48,670 bases of DNA from a virus. Positions within the stretch are counted from its first letter, which is position 1, and the number at the start of each line of letters is the position of its first letter. Position numbers and translations under genes: made by a program. The notes under the pieces are model-generated. The model made no database searches. It worked only from the letters and a program-made list of their open reading frames with translations, and was not told the DNA's origin. The stretch lies in IMG/VR virus record IMGVR_UViG_3300046684_000217, positions 1 to 48,670 of that record, one strand, 5' to 3'. Shown here piece by piece: positions 25,801 through 32,771 of this stretch.

Positions 25801-27586
25801 TCATCCCTCCAGCCATAGAACTGGCAATGTCATCACTAATAAACATGCTGTTTAAGTCGTAGGCGTCTGTGGACTCAACGATGTCTTTGAGGACTTTTTC
25901 TGCGGCTTGAATCACATTGATGAAGAACTCCTTGACCGGCGGCGGCGTCTGCGGATTGTAGACCACGCCTAACATCTTGGTGATCTCCATGGCGTGCTGA
26001 ATAATCAAACCATAGAGCCGTTCATTAGCCTGCCGTCTCATTTCTTTGTTGATCGCCCGCGTACTGACTTCGATGGTGACGCCGACGAGTCCCAGGATGG
26101 TATCCGAGCGCTCAAATAGTGATCGGACCATGCCACCGCGTTCTTGTCCGAGCATGGATTCGGGACTGGTGGCGGCGTCGGGGTCGGGGAGTCCGTTTTG
26201 CTGGAAGGCTTCAAGCAGTAGTTCGCCATAGCGTTGGAACGCGTCCCGTCCCAAAGTAACAGAGAGGTCGTCTCGTTGCGCGCCCTGCTCGGCAAGGAAC
26301 ATAGTAGTTGTCGCAGCAGCGCGGTTGGTAAGGGTGCTTTCGCGTCCGATTGCCGCATCAGAGATGCCTATCCTCCTCTCTAACAAACTGATAGTGAGAC
26401 TTTCATCCTGCACGGTAGACATATAGGAGCGGGGCAAGTCGAGCACATCTAAGTCGTTGATGTCATTGACCAGCCAGATTTTACCAGGATACCAGCGAGT
26501 CGATTCATTTATACCATTGACGGGGCGACCCTTGAGCATGACGTTATTGGCAATGGTGGCGTTATCGCGGCGCTGGTTGTGGATGGTAGAGACTTCGGAC
26601 TGATAGTGTTCGGCTTGTTCGCAGATACCAAGACCATCGAACTCCCCTTCGCGTCGCACGAAAGGAGCACTGAAATAGGGACGCTTGCCATAGGCACGGG
26701 TGTTAGGTGCGTAATACAGAAGCTGTTTGGACTCGAAGTGGAAGATGCCCTCATACTCTTCCGGATAATTATCGCCATCAAGATCATAACAAAAGCTAAT
26801 AAAAAATATCTCATAGGGGGTTACGTCTTCTTCGACCCGGACGTCTTCATCTTGGTTTTTGTTCGTCGGTTTGACTTTGTCGAAGTCGATATCGATTTGG
26901 TTTTCATAGGCGAGTCGTTGGAGATAGGAGCGAGCCAGCCACGACCGATGGCCCACGAGGGGTGCTTTGTCGAGGTCATCGTATCCGGGGGTGATGAGGA
27001 AGTCTTCCCGGGGAATCCATTTGGCGTCGGGGTGTTTGATGCGGCCTTGCGGCTCGGCCGGGCCACTGGTGATATCTCTCCTGACTAAGTAGGGAATATC
27101 GACGAAGCCGACATATCCCACACCGGTCCCGACTTTACAACGGTCCCGCTCGAAGTTCTCGACCAGCTGTTGTCCTTTCCACAAGGACTTCTCGGCCAGA
27201 TCCAGATAGTCCGACAGCGCTTGCACGCTATCGGCATTCTCTGGCACCTTGCTACTCAGGCTGAGGAAGGGAGTCGGACTCCTGAGCGCATTGACGTGCT
27301 TGGCAACAAATTGGTCCACGTAGGTGGCCCCAAGGGCAATACTCAAATTGGATGCATTCTCCCACGGCCAATTCTTCTGGGCATACTTAGGCGCGGCGTC
27401 ATAGATTTCCCATAACCGTTCCAACCTTCCGATCAGTACATTCTCGCGGTACTGCACACACTCCTCCAGCCGCGCGGTTAAGTACGTTACAAGCCTTTCG
27501 TCTTGGGTCCGCAGACTTGCATCCCCCAGCCCCTCCCCATCCGCCTCCTCGTCCACCACAACATCAATGTAATTGTCGTCTGCCAT
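25709..27586 (-). CDS. Portal protein
   Basis: 625 aa. It follows the terminase and precedes the scaffold. The size and the motifs suit podovirus-type portals: an N-terminal helical wing (LVTYLTARLEECVQYRENVL, WPWENASNLSIALGATYVDQ), a central crown/clip region (EYEGIFHFESKQLLYYAPNT, PYFSAPFVRREGEFDGLGIC), and a long helical part (AEHYQSEVSTIHNQRRDNAT, RAAATTTMFLAEQGAQRDDL). The C-terminus is a Gly/Ala/Pro tail whose DNA also codes for the 86-aa gene's start. Its ATG overlaps the previous stop by one base (TAATG). It forms the dodecameric DNA channel at one capsid vertex. Confidence 0.85.
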   Translation of the reverse strand: MADDNYIDVVVDEEADGEGLGDASLRTQDERLVTYLTARLEECVQYRENVLIGRLERLWEIYDAAPKYAQKNWPWENASNLSIALGATYVDQFVAKHVNALRSPTPFLSLSSKVPENADSVQALSDYLDLAEKSLWKGQQLVENFERDRCKVGTGVGYVGFVDIPYLVRRDITSGPAEPQGRIKHPDAKWIPREDFLITPGYDDLDKAPLVGHRSWLARSYLQRLAYENQIDIDFDKVKPTNKNQDEDVRVEEDVTPYEIFFISFCYDLDGDNYPEEYEGIFHFESKQLLYYAPNTRAYGKRPYFSAPFVRREGEFDGLGICEQAEHYQSEVSTIHNQRRDNATIANNVMLKGRPVNGINESTRWYPGKIWLVNDINDLDVLDLPRSYMSTVQDESLTISLLERRIGISDAAIGRESTLTNRAAATTTMFLAEQGAQRDDLSVTLGRDAFQRYGELLLEAFQQNGLPDPDAATSPESMLGQERGGMVRSLFERSDTILGLVGVTIEVSTRAINKEMRRQANERLYGLIIQHAMEITKMLGVVYNPQTPPPVKEFFINVIQAAEKVLKDIVESTDAYDLNSMFISDDIASSMAGGMNGNESAAMGGAAPANGAPLPGGPQQGALLQ

Positions 27587-27855
27587 TATTTATATCCTGC
27601 CCGTGTCATTGATTCCGGCAATGGTGGCGGGTCAGGTAGTCCAATTTGATTCGGAACATACAACAGTGCTTGCACCGCACATCGCTTTGCTTCCAGCAAA
27701 CACTCAAAGGCATTTTGCTTGTGTATATTGTCTGGCAAGGCCTCTCCCAATGCATCGGCAAAGTCGGCAAATTGCTGACTCAACGCCCGCAGATGGGGCG
27801 GCAAATGGTCATAATGAAAGAATTGAATCATGTCATGCGGTAATTGTTGTGCCAT
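27586..27855 (-). CDS. Acb2/Tad1-like helical hairpin protein (possible nucleotide sponge)
   Basis: 89 aa between terminase and portal; AGGA precedes ATG, which starts one base after the terminase stop. The pattern HLPPHLRALSQQFADFADAL, then LP-D-N, then CLLEAKRCAVQALL matches my memory of a widespread small phage family (HLPxHLxxVSxxFxxLA ... LLEAKDAAVRA). I associate it with the Acb2/Tad1 hairpin domain; relatives bind cyclic nucleotide signals of CBASS and Thoeris and so block those defences. This link is from pattern memory. Sponge activity here is inference, since many family members are uncharacterised. Confidence 0.5.
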   Translation of the reverse strand: MAQQLPHDMIQFFHYDHLPPHLRALSQQFADFADALGEALPDNIHKQNAFECLLEAKRCAVQALLYVPNQIGLPDPPPLPESMTRAGYK

Positions 27856-27856
27856 A

Positions 27857-29464
27857 TTAGTATCCTGTGAATTGGTCCCTGCCGTCGCCGTAACCTTGGG
27901 TCTGCGGCATCACCACGTCATCCTCGTCTCCCACCAGAGAGCGGATTTCATCTCTCGGATTCGGGGGAGTAGAACTCACAGTTGGTATAGTCCACACGTA
28001 GGGCAAGTAGGCCGCGGCATCTAAGAGATCCATCAGCCCAGTTGGAAAACTCTCCCACTCATCCAAGAATTCGGTCATGCTGGGATGGAGATAGATATGG
28101 CCGTTCTCCCCAAAGGGCGTGAAGGCTCTGATACGCGAGAGCTTTGAGGCTCCACCGTCTGGTTTCACGCCTTTCACCATCATGTCGGGATACGCACTCA
28201 GCAGCCACTCTTTCATGGTGACTTGGGCGGCAACGGTTTCCACGGCAAAGATGATCGGTTTCCAGAACAGGTATTCCGCACGCGCCATCTCCAGCGCGCC
28301 TTTGGGAGTCGTGGCCTTTGCTAATGCCGAAAGTATGATTATCTGAAAGTGGTCCATCGCATGTTGGGGTTTGGCCAGACCGACAACAATGTTGGCAGAG
28401 CGACTACTTTGGGAATTCTTGGAGACGTTCGGGTCCAAGACCTGGTAAATGAACAAGTCATGAAGGAACACTTTTCGCGTCGTCCCATCCGGGGCATGAA
28501 GAAGAAAGAACCGTCGCCCGAGCGCATCGGTACCTTTACTGTAAGTATTGAGATCCGCCGCCGACAGCTCGAAAAAGCCTTCCGCAGGCGTCTGGTTGAG
28601 GATCTGGAGACTATAGTTCCGGTTACCGATCTTGCGCCGGATACGCTCCAGGGTGAGCAGAGGGAACCGGGCAGGAAATAGTGCACTGCCGTCCGGTGCG
28701 GTCGGACCGCAGTGAAAGATATCAAGCCCGGTCTCTTTCTCCATCATGTCCTGATAGAGGTCGTGCGGGGACCATCGGGTCCCGTAGGTATCCAAGCGTG
28801 AGGTATTGGGATCGACGAGCAAGTGCATGGACAAGTTATGATCGTCTTTCGCCATCTGCATGGTAGCGGGACTGCGTTGGGCTTCTTTGCCGATCACGTC
28901 ATCTTCTTTTATTCGGGTGTAATGCCGAGACGTTGAAGCTCCACCAACGCCGATAGCTTCGATAGAGAGCTCTGGATATTCCCCATCTCGGGGAAAGAGA
29001 AGCCCGTCTTGATTCCACTTATCGGCAAAGTCGGGGATGCGCTCGGGAAAGAGCCACTGCCATATAGAGCAGCCTTCAGGGACGCGTCTAATGCGATATA
29101 GAAACTTTTGGGCATTGATATGGATTTCATTACGAATGAGAATCCTTTCCTCGGGTTCGGTGGAGATGATGCGTACGGTGTCAGCAATCGTCCATAAACT
29201 GGTCTTCAAGAAATCTCTGGGAACCAGTCCCAGTTTGGTGAGGGTATCATTCTGCATCCAGGCAGCCATAGCGGCATGAATGCCGGTATTGACGAGATTG
29301 AAGCCAATGACCCACGCCATGAACAGGGTATAGTCGGAGGCGAGCCGTTTGAGGCGGAGGCGGTGGGCGTCGGCGTCATTGCCCGCGACGAGGCCGGTGC
29401 CATAGATGCGGTCATCGCCGAAGTCCCAGGTGCTACTATCGATGCGCTCTGGCCCCACGTTCAT
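27857..29464 (-). CDS. terL: Terminase large subunit
   Basis: 535 aa. Packaging motor ATPase and nuclease. A P-loop-like PRDFLKTS at 82-89 (as in the PRGxxKT loop of terminases), a Walker B IKEDD at 185-189 and a motor-type region (SLQILNQTPAEGFF) at 285-298 are visible. The RNase H-like nuclease has candidate metal ligands D344 (YQVLDPN), E409 (IIFAVET) and D479/D482 (MDLLDAAAY). The last ~50 residues are a loose tail. ATG overlaps the TGA of the DUF6496-like gene. The motor acts at the portal; cleavage type (headful or cohesive) cannot be told. Confidence 0.9.
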   Translation of the reverse strand: MNVGPERIDSSTWDFGDDRIYGTGLVAGNDADAHRLRLKRLASDYTLFMAWVIGFNLVNTGIHAAMAAWMQNDTLTKLGLVPRDFLKTSLWTIADTVRIISTEPEERILIRNEIHINAQKFLYRIRRVPEGCSIWQWLFPERIPDFADKWNQDGLLFPRDGEYPELSIEAIGVGGASTSRHYTRIKEDDVIGKEAQRSPATMQMAKDDHNLSMHLLVDPNTSRLDTYGTRWSPHDLYQDMMEKETGLDIFHCGPTAPDGSALFPARFPLLTLERIRRKIGNRNYSLQILNQTPAEGFFELSAADLNTYSKGTDALGRRFFLLHAPDGTTRKVFLHDLFIYQVLDPNVSKNSQSSRSANIVVGLAKPQHAMDHFQIIILSALAKATTPKGALEMARAEYLFWKPIIFAVETVAAQVTMKEWLLSAYPDMMVKGVKPDGGASKLSRIRAFTPFGENGHIYLHPSMTEFLDEWESFPTGLMDLLDAAAYLPYVWTIPTVSSTPPNPRDEIRSLVGDEDDVVMPQTQGYGDGRDQFTGY

Positions 29465-29616
29465 TTCTTTTTCCGTCTCCTTGAAACTGCTAATCCGATT
29501 GCGACGGCCTGACGACGACTGCGGACCTTTGGCCCTTTCTTTGAACCCGAGTGCAATTTACCCGCTTTCCATTCGTGCATCACAACAGCCATTTTCGATT
29601 TGCGTGCGCGACTCAT
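29461..29616 (-). CDS. DUF6496-like small basic protein
   Basis: 51 aa. It is basic, with the pattern KxxxVMHEWKAGKLHSGSKKGP followed by V-x-SRRQAVAIGLAVS, which I recognise as the small phage domain DUF6496 (K-x-VMREFKxGxLxSxSGxxVxxRKQAIAIALSEA). The function of the family is unknown; the composition suggests DNA binding. It lies directly before terL and shares ATGA with it, two bases after the preceding stop. Its frame is open despite its small size, and it is conserved in pattern. Confidence 0.75.
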   Translation of the reverse strand: MSRARKSKMAVVMHEWKAGKLHSGSKKGPKVRSRRQAVAIGLAVSRRRKKK

Positions 29617-29618
29617 AA

Positions 29619-29840
29619 TCACATACGAAGAATATCGGAGAGGTCACGGACGACCATGTCCAGCACTTGACCGGGTGTGCGATCACGGAGGGCAATGAGG
29701 CGATTCGTCTCGTCCTGGTGGAAGGCAATCTTCTTGTCGAGGAGGTCCCGCAGCGAGCGATTGCGAAGCTTGGTATCCTTGGCATAGGCGGCTTCATCGA
29801 GGGTCGTGGGGGTTTCTTCTTTGCTTTGTTTTTCACTCAC
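29619..29840 (-). CDS. Small charged helical protein, unknown
   Basis: 73 aa from a GTG that overlaps the upstream stop (GTGA). Strongly charged: Lys/Asp/Arg/Glu-rich helices (LRNRSLRDLLDKKIAFHQDETNRL, GQVLDMVVRDLSDIL). It lies between the membrane mini-proteins and the DUF6496 gene, in the terminase gene cluster. Possibly a packaging accessory. Unrecognised. Confidence 0.65.
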   Translation of the reverse strand: MSEKQSKEETPTTLDEAAYAKDTKLRNRSLRDLLDKKIAFHQDETNRLIALRDRTPGQVLDMVVRDLSDILRM

Positions 29841-30007
29841 GGTAACTCCAAGAATCGTTGATAGAGGAGGAGCAGGAGCACGAGGAGGGTAAGGAGGAAG
29901 AGCATACGTTTGACATAATCGGGAAAGACGGTTGCGGAGAAGATGAGATAGAGGACGATGCCTGAGACGAAGGCGACGATAACGGGATGGGTATGGTCAT
30001 GGCCCAC
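29837..30007 (-). CDS. 56-aa two-TM mini-protein (holin-like)
   Basis: GTG at 30007, four bases after the preceding stop, with GAGGGTTGGG upstream. After a His-rich start (MGHDHTHP) come two hydrophobic segments (VIVAFVSGIVLYLIFSATVF and MLFLLTLLVLLLLLYQRFL) separated by PDYVKR, a compact hairpin topology as in class II holins. In the same DNA a longer Ser-rich reading exists in this frame, but this start is better placed. Together with the next gene it forms a candidate holin pair. No endolysin is adjacent. Confidence 0.6.
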   Translation of the reverse strand: MGHDHTHPVIVAFVSGIVLYLIFSATVFPDYVKRMLFLLTLLVLLLLLYQRFLELP

Positions 30008-30011
30008 CTCA

Positions 30012-30197
30012 TTACCCAACCCTCGGGAGCAGGATGGAACCGCCGAGGAAGACACGGACCAGCCACAACAAGAGGACGACGATAATGACAACACGGATAA
30101 TGAGCTTGATACTGGGATCGATAGGGAGCAGTTGTTCGATGAGATAGAGGACGGCCCCGACGACGATAAGGATGATGATGAGGCCGATGAGATCCAT
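30012..30197 (-). CDS. 61-aa two-TM protein, Thivi_2564-like
   Basis: Two hydrophobic segments (MDLIGLIIILIVVGAVLYLIEQ and IKLIIRVVIIVVLLLWLVRVF) flank the motif LLPIDPSIK. The shape and the IxxIIxxVVIIVVLLWLVRVF end resemble the Thivi_2564 membrane family, which is unknown in function but common next to phage genes. ATG follows directly after the previous stop. A holin or antiholin role is possible; inference. Confidence 0.65.
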   Translation of the reverse strand: MDLIGLIIILIVVGAVLYLIEQLLPIDPSIKLIIRVVIIVVLLLWLVRVFLGGSILLPRVG

Positions 30198-30431
30198 CTA
30201 CAACCTGCCCTCCGGAATGGGGTCGAGGGCAAAGGGAGTAACGACTGACCAGATCCCTTGGGGCGACTGCGAGATGAAATCGCCGAGGTTAACGAAGAGG
30301 TCTTGGGCGTCGGTATGGATGGAGAGGGAGGAGTCAGGATTCACGTGTACGTCTCCTGGGGCATCGTTTCCAGATTGGATGAGATCGAGCGTGGCGGGCG
30401 ATCCATCCCAGCGTATGGGGTTGGTGGTCAT
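30198..30431 (-). CDS. 77-aa protein of the terminase cluster, unknown
   Basis: The start at 30431 (MTTNPIRWDG) has AGGAGAAAAGGC upstream; a longer reading from 30464 lacks a site. Beta-rich: DVHVNPDSSLSIHTDAQDLFVNLGDF. The end is abutted by the next membrane-protein gene (TAGATG). No family recognised. Confidence 0.6.
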   Translation of the reverse strand: MTTNPIRWDGSPATLDLIQSGNDAPGDVHVNPDSSLSIHTDAQDLFVNLGDFISQSPQGIWSVVTPFALDPIPEGRL

Positions 30432-30555
30432 GCCTTTTCTCCTAGCATGGGCCAAGTCCACCACGTTTCTTCTTTTTGCCTTTACCCTTCATTTTCGCTT
30501 TCTGTTCCCTTTCGTTCGAGGATTGGATTTACGGGGGGTCAATTCCTCAACACGA

Positions 30556-31149
30556 TCAATCGTCCTTATCGAAGTCGAGATCGCGGACTACGGGGTGTAC
30601 GGGTCCATTCCAGCCCTCTTGAGAAGCCATGAGTCTTTCCTCTTCACTGAGGGAGCCATTGCCGATGCGGTGAAAGGATTGGAACTCGGGAGCGATGGTA
30701 CCAGGGGGAACTTGCTGTTGGGCGAATGCCCTTTCTAGTTCTGCGAGTTTGGCAAGGGACTCATCGTTGAGAGTAATACGAGACTGGAGGGGAGGAGTTT
30801 TGTGGCCGACGACGGAGGCCCGGTCGAGGATGTCCTTGGACATAGAGACCATGGTACGGGCGTCGAGCTCTTGTCCTACAACGGAAGTGACGGCGACGTC
30901 GAGGGCATGGTTGGAGGCAAGACGGATGAGGATATCTTGGAGGGGGAGGGAAGCGGCGTCTGCATGAGGCGGCAGGAATTGTTGCAGGAAGGACCGGGGG
31001 AGGGCGCGGATGAGCGCAGAAGGCGAGACGCCTGCTTCAGCGGCCAAGACCAGAGGATCTTCGTTGGTTTCCAAGCAGATCTTCACCAAGGCATCAAGAT
31101 TGCGGTGTTTGTCACGGAGCCGATTAGGAGTCGTGAAATGATCGTCCAC
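30556..31149 (-). CDS. Small terminase candidate; first gene of the late operon
   Basis: 197 aa from a GTG at 31149 with AGGA nine bases upstream. The N-terminal half holds an HTH-like element (PLVLAAEAGVSPSALIRAL), then a helical region that could oligomerise, and an acidic C-terminus (VRDLDFDKDD). Small terminases are HTH plus oligomerisation proteins near terL; here terL lies about 1.1 kb downstream after small genes. It starts right behind the putative late promoter and operator. The terS call is an inference from fold pattern and place. Confidence 0.4.
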   Translation of the reverse strand: MDDHFTTPNRLRDKHRNLDALVKICLETNEDPLVLAAEAGVSPSALIRALPRSFLQQFLPPHADAASLPLQDILIRLASNHALDVAVTSVVGQELDARTMVSMSKDILDRASVVGHKTPPLQSRITLNDESLAKLAELERAFAQQQVPPGTIAPEFQSFHRIGNGSLSEEERLMASQEGWNGPVHPVVRDLDFDKDD

Positions 31150-31179
31150 AGAGCATGTCCTACACGGGGAACACCAAAA

Positions 31180-31220
31180 AGTATAGAGCGAAGTAGGTGT
31201 TTGTACTACGTAATGTAGTA
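31180..31220 (-). promoter_or_regulatory. Putative late promoter with CTAC-N5-GTAG operator
   Basis: A -10-like TATACT (minus strand, at 31185-31180) lies about 30 bases before the first late gene. There is no good -35. Instead a 17-bp dyad, TACTAC-GTAAT-GTAGTA at 31204-31220, sits centred near -39 from the expected start, where an activator would bind. The same CTAC-N5-GTAG spacing occurs at 32486-32498. This pattern suggests a late promoter that depends on a phage regulator (inference). Confidence 0.5.
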
Positions 31221-31253
31221 GTAATTGAATGGATGTGTATGGGATGGACTTGC

Positions 31254-31278
31254 TGTGTGGATAAATACTACAAAGTGT
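31254..31278 (-). promoter_or_regulatory. Shared 25-bp element, leftward copy
   Basis: On the minus strand this reads ACACTTTGTAG, then a variable core, then CCACACA. It matches 32488-32512 on the plus strand at 21 of 25 positions. Both copies read towards the genes they precede, about 105 and 50 bp upstream, and TTGGA lies 11-13 bases before each. Likely a binding site for a phage or host regulator of both operons. Confidence 0.6.
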
Positions 31279-31520
31279 GAGGGGTCATTTCCAACCCTTC
31301 TTTCACTTCTATTTTTACCTATATACACAGATAACATACACGTAAATACTTTTATGAAGTAATCTCAAAAAAGCCCTTAGGAAACAATAATATACGTGAC
31401 AATTAACCAAAAGGTGGAGGCAGGGAAGGGAAAAACTGAAGGCTTGATGAAAGCAGGAAAATAAATATGACAAAGAAAGTCTAACAATATCAATAGAAAG
31501 ATGATGTACATAAAATATAT

Positions 31521-31550
31521 TTGACAAGAAAACGTTAAATATGGTAGAAA
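31521..31550 (+). promoter_or_regulatory. Promoter of the candidate small RNA
   Basis: A consensus -35 TTGACA at 31521-31526, then 17-18 bases, then GTAGAA/TAGAAA as a weaker -10. The expected start is at about 31557. No start codon follows that opens a credible ORF. Confidence 0.5.
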
Positions 31551-31556
31551 CAACCT

Positions 31557-31660
31557 TGTTGGGGCGAGACTAATCACTACTACTAGTTCTTCTGTCTTAC
31601 TGCACTAATCGTACCAAAGAGATTTCGAGACCGCATTCCTCATAAGGGTGCGGTTTTTTT
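31557..31660 (+). ncRNA. Candidate ~100-nt phage small RNA
   Basis: The stretch starts behind a TTGACA promoter and ends in a factor-independent terminator at 31630-31660. No reading frame with a ribosome site lies between them, and it lies in an otherwise gene-free, AT-rich divergent region. The existence of the RNA is inferred from promoter-terminator pairing; no known RNA family is recognised. Confidence 0.45.
31630..31660 (+). terminator. Rho-independent terminator
   Basis: Stem ACCGCA / TGCGGT with an inner CCT / AGG pair, followed by a run of seven T. There is no plus-strand protein gene upstream, so it must end a non-coding or leader transcript. Confidence 0.8.
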
Positions 31661-32203
31661 GTGCTTTCGTTGTTCACTACTTGTGAGCAATACGTTATCG
31701 GACATCTTCTTTTCGCTTTCTCTACGCTCGCAAACTTTCATTCGCACTCCAGCTTGCAGCTTCCCTGGTCGCCGCTTCGCGGCTCCCCTTCCCCCTGGTG
31801 AGGCTCTAGGCCACAACTGGCTTGCCCAAATCTACTACCTTTGAAAAAATGGTGCGCGATTGTACGTGTGAGTGGTTTTGGATCACACGCAGTTACATGG
31901 GGGCCAGGCACCCTCTTCACATACGTATACACACAGGTAGTTCACATACAGCTACACATACACATGCGTCTACACACCACAATACACGCACTCTCCAGCA
32001 GCAATACATAATATAACTAACAGTTAATATACATATCACAAAATGTGTATAGCACTATTAGTTACACATAACAATCAGTTAGAGACACTCCTGCCTGTGA
32101 TGTCACTTCGTGACATCCTTCTTGGTAAAGTACTTTGTATGAGAGAGTATGGTGATCCATGCCAGGAATTACCTCAATTACACCAAATATCCTTCACATA
32201 CAC
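31661..32203. other. Gene-free, dyad-rich part of the divergent region
   Basis: No credible gene. It holds short hairpins at 31771-31783 (GCCGC-TTC-GCGGC), 31865-31889 (CGTGTGA / TCACACG) and 32099-32117 (GATGTCAC-TTC-GTGACATC). It also holds CACA/TACA-rich sequence (31915-31995), an AT-rich imperfect palindrome at 32028-32051, and three copies of TTCACATAC (31916, 31941, 32193), the last abutting the early promoter. The AT-rich dyads could be a replication origin (inference); the rest looks regulatory. Confidence 0.5.
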
Positions 32204-32232
32204 TTGACATATTCACAAAACATGCATAGAAT
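32204..32232 (+). promoter_or_regulatory. Strong early promoter
   Basis: TTGACA (32204-32209), a 17-base spacer and TAGAAT (32227-32232): near-perfect sigma70 type. The expected start lies at the ATG at 32239, so the transcript would have no leader. It shares CACAAA and CATGCA spacer words with the promoter at 34953. Confidence 0.85.
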
Positions 32233-32238
32233 AGGTAC

Positions 32239-32457
32239 ATGAACAACACCAAACCAACCCGACTCGACGAGTTTTCCCAACAAATTCGCGACTTTAACCA
32301 AGAAACCTGGGAGGAGGAACAACATGCACGCGCACTAATAAATCAAGATTCCGGCTGGTCATGTCCACTTCACAATCACAGCAAACTATGTAGCGACGTT
32401 TATTTGGCCTTGTTAATTTCCGTGAATCTGCTAATACACAGGTCTCATTCAGAATAG
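32239..32457 (+). CDS. 72-aa early protein, probably leaderless
   Basis: The first rightward gene. Its ATG sits where the strong promoter would start transcription, and no ribosome site precedes it. The N-terminal half is charged and helical (TRLDEFSQQIRDFNQETWEEEQHARAL); the rest has HNHSKLCSD and a hydrophobic stretch (VYLALLISVNLLI). No family recognised. If the ORF is not translated, the promoter would simply serve the genes downstream. Confidence 0.55.
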   Translation: MNNTKPTRLDEFSQQIRDFNQETWEEEQHARALINQDSGWSCPLHNHSKLCSDVYLALLISVNLLIHRSHSE

Positions 32458-32487
32458 CGCATGGCCGTTTTGGAGCCAATTTCGACT

Positions 32488-32512
32488 ACACTTTGTAGCG
32501 ATTACCCACACA
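32488..32512 (+). promoter_or_regulatory. Shared 25-bp element, rightward copy with dyad
   Basis: ACACTTTGTAG plus CCACACA; 21/25 match to the minus-strand element at 31254-31278. The left part overlaps CTACA-CTT-TGTAG (32486-32498), which has the same CTAC-N5-GTAG form as the dyad over the late promoter. It lies about 50 bp before the gene at 32559. Confidence 0.6.
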
Positions 32513-32558
32513 TCAATCTCAAACACTGATACACACACAACACAGAGGAACAATCACA

Positions 32559-32738
32559 ATGAGCAAGATTGAGCAAATAGCGGCAAAGGAGCGAGAGGTG
32601 ATAGCGGCAGCGAACGCGTATGACATGAAGAGGTACCGGGCGGCGATGAAGGAACTGGACGTGATACGGGAAGAGCTAGGGATTGATGAGGAAGAGTATC
32701 AGATGCAGCTCATAGCTATGGGGCAGGCAAAGCACTAA
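32559..32738 (+). CDS. 59-aa helical early protein, unknown
   Basis: ATG with GAGGAACAATCACA upstream, the leader type used by other early genes here. Almost fully alpha-helical with heptad-like spacing (IEQIAAKEREVIAAANAYDMKRY, AAMKELDVIREELGID), a likely coiled coil. Too short to classify. It is first in line behind the conserved 25-bp element. Confidence 0.7.
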   Translation: MSKIEQIAAKEREVIAAANAYDMKRYRAAMKELDVIREELGIDEEEYQMQLIAMGQAKH

Positions 32739-32771
32739 CCAACAACCACACCAACACCAAGGAGCAAAGAA

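Noticed and set aside
29837-30232. A 131-aa Ser-rich reading on the minus strand
   Set aside because: Only its last 56 codons look like protein (TM hairpin); the first part is a shadow of the 61-aa membrane gene. I kept the GTG start at 30007.
30442-30492. A 16-aa Lys/Gly-rich ORF (MKGKGKKKKRGGLGPC) on the minus strand
   Set aside because: Too short and with a weak ribosome site; it may be real but nothing beyond an open frame supports it.
31315-31577. Cys/Tyr/Phe-rich minus-strand readings in the divergent region
   Set aside because: They follow AT-rich composition, lack ribosome sites and lie across the putative RNA promoter.
31557-31630. tRNA in front of the terminator
   Set aside because: No T-loop or cloverleaf can be drawn; no tRNA seen elsewhere in the window either.
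31659-31844. A 61-aa plus-strand reading after the RNA terminator
   Set aside because: No ribosome site, overlaps a hairpin, composition like random sequence.
31916-32201. TTCACATAC and CACA-rich repeats as a possible CRISPR
   Set aside because: The units are only nine bases, irregularly spaced and without unique spacers; regulatory repeats fit better.
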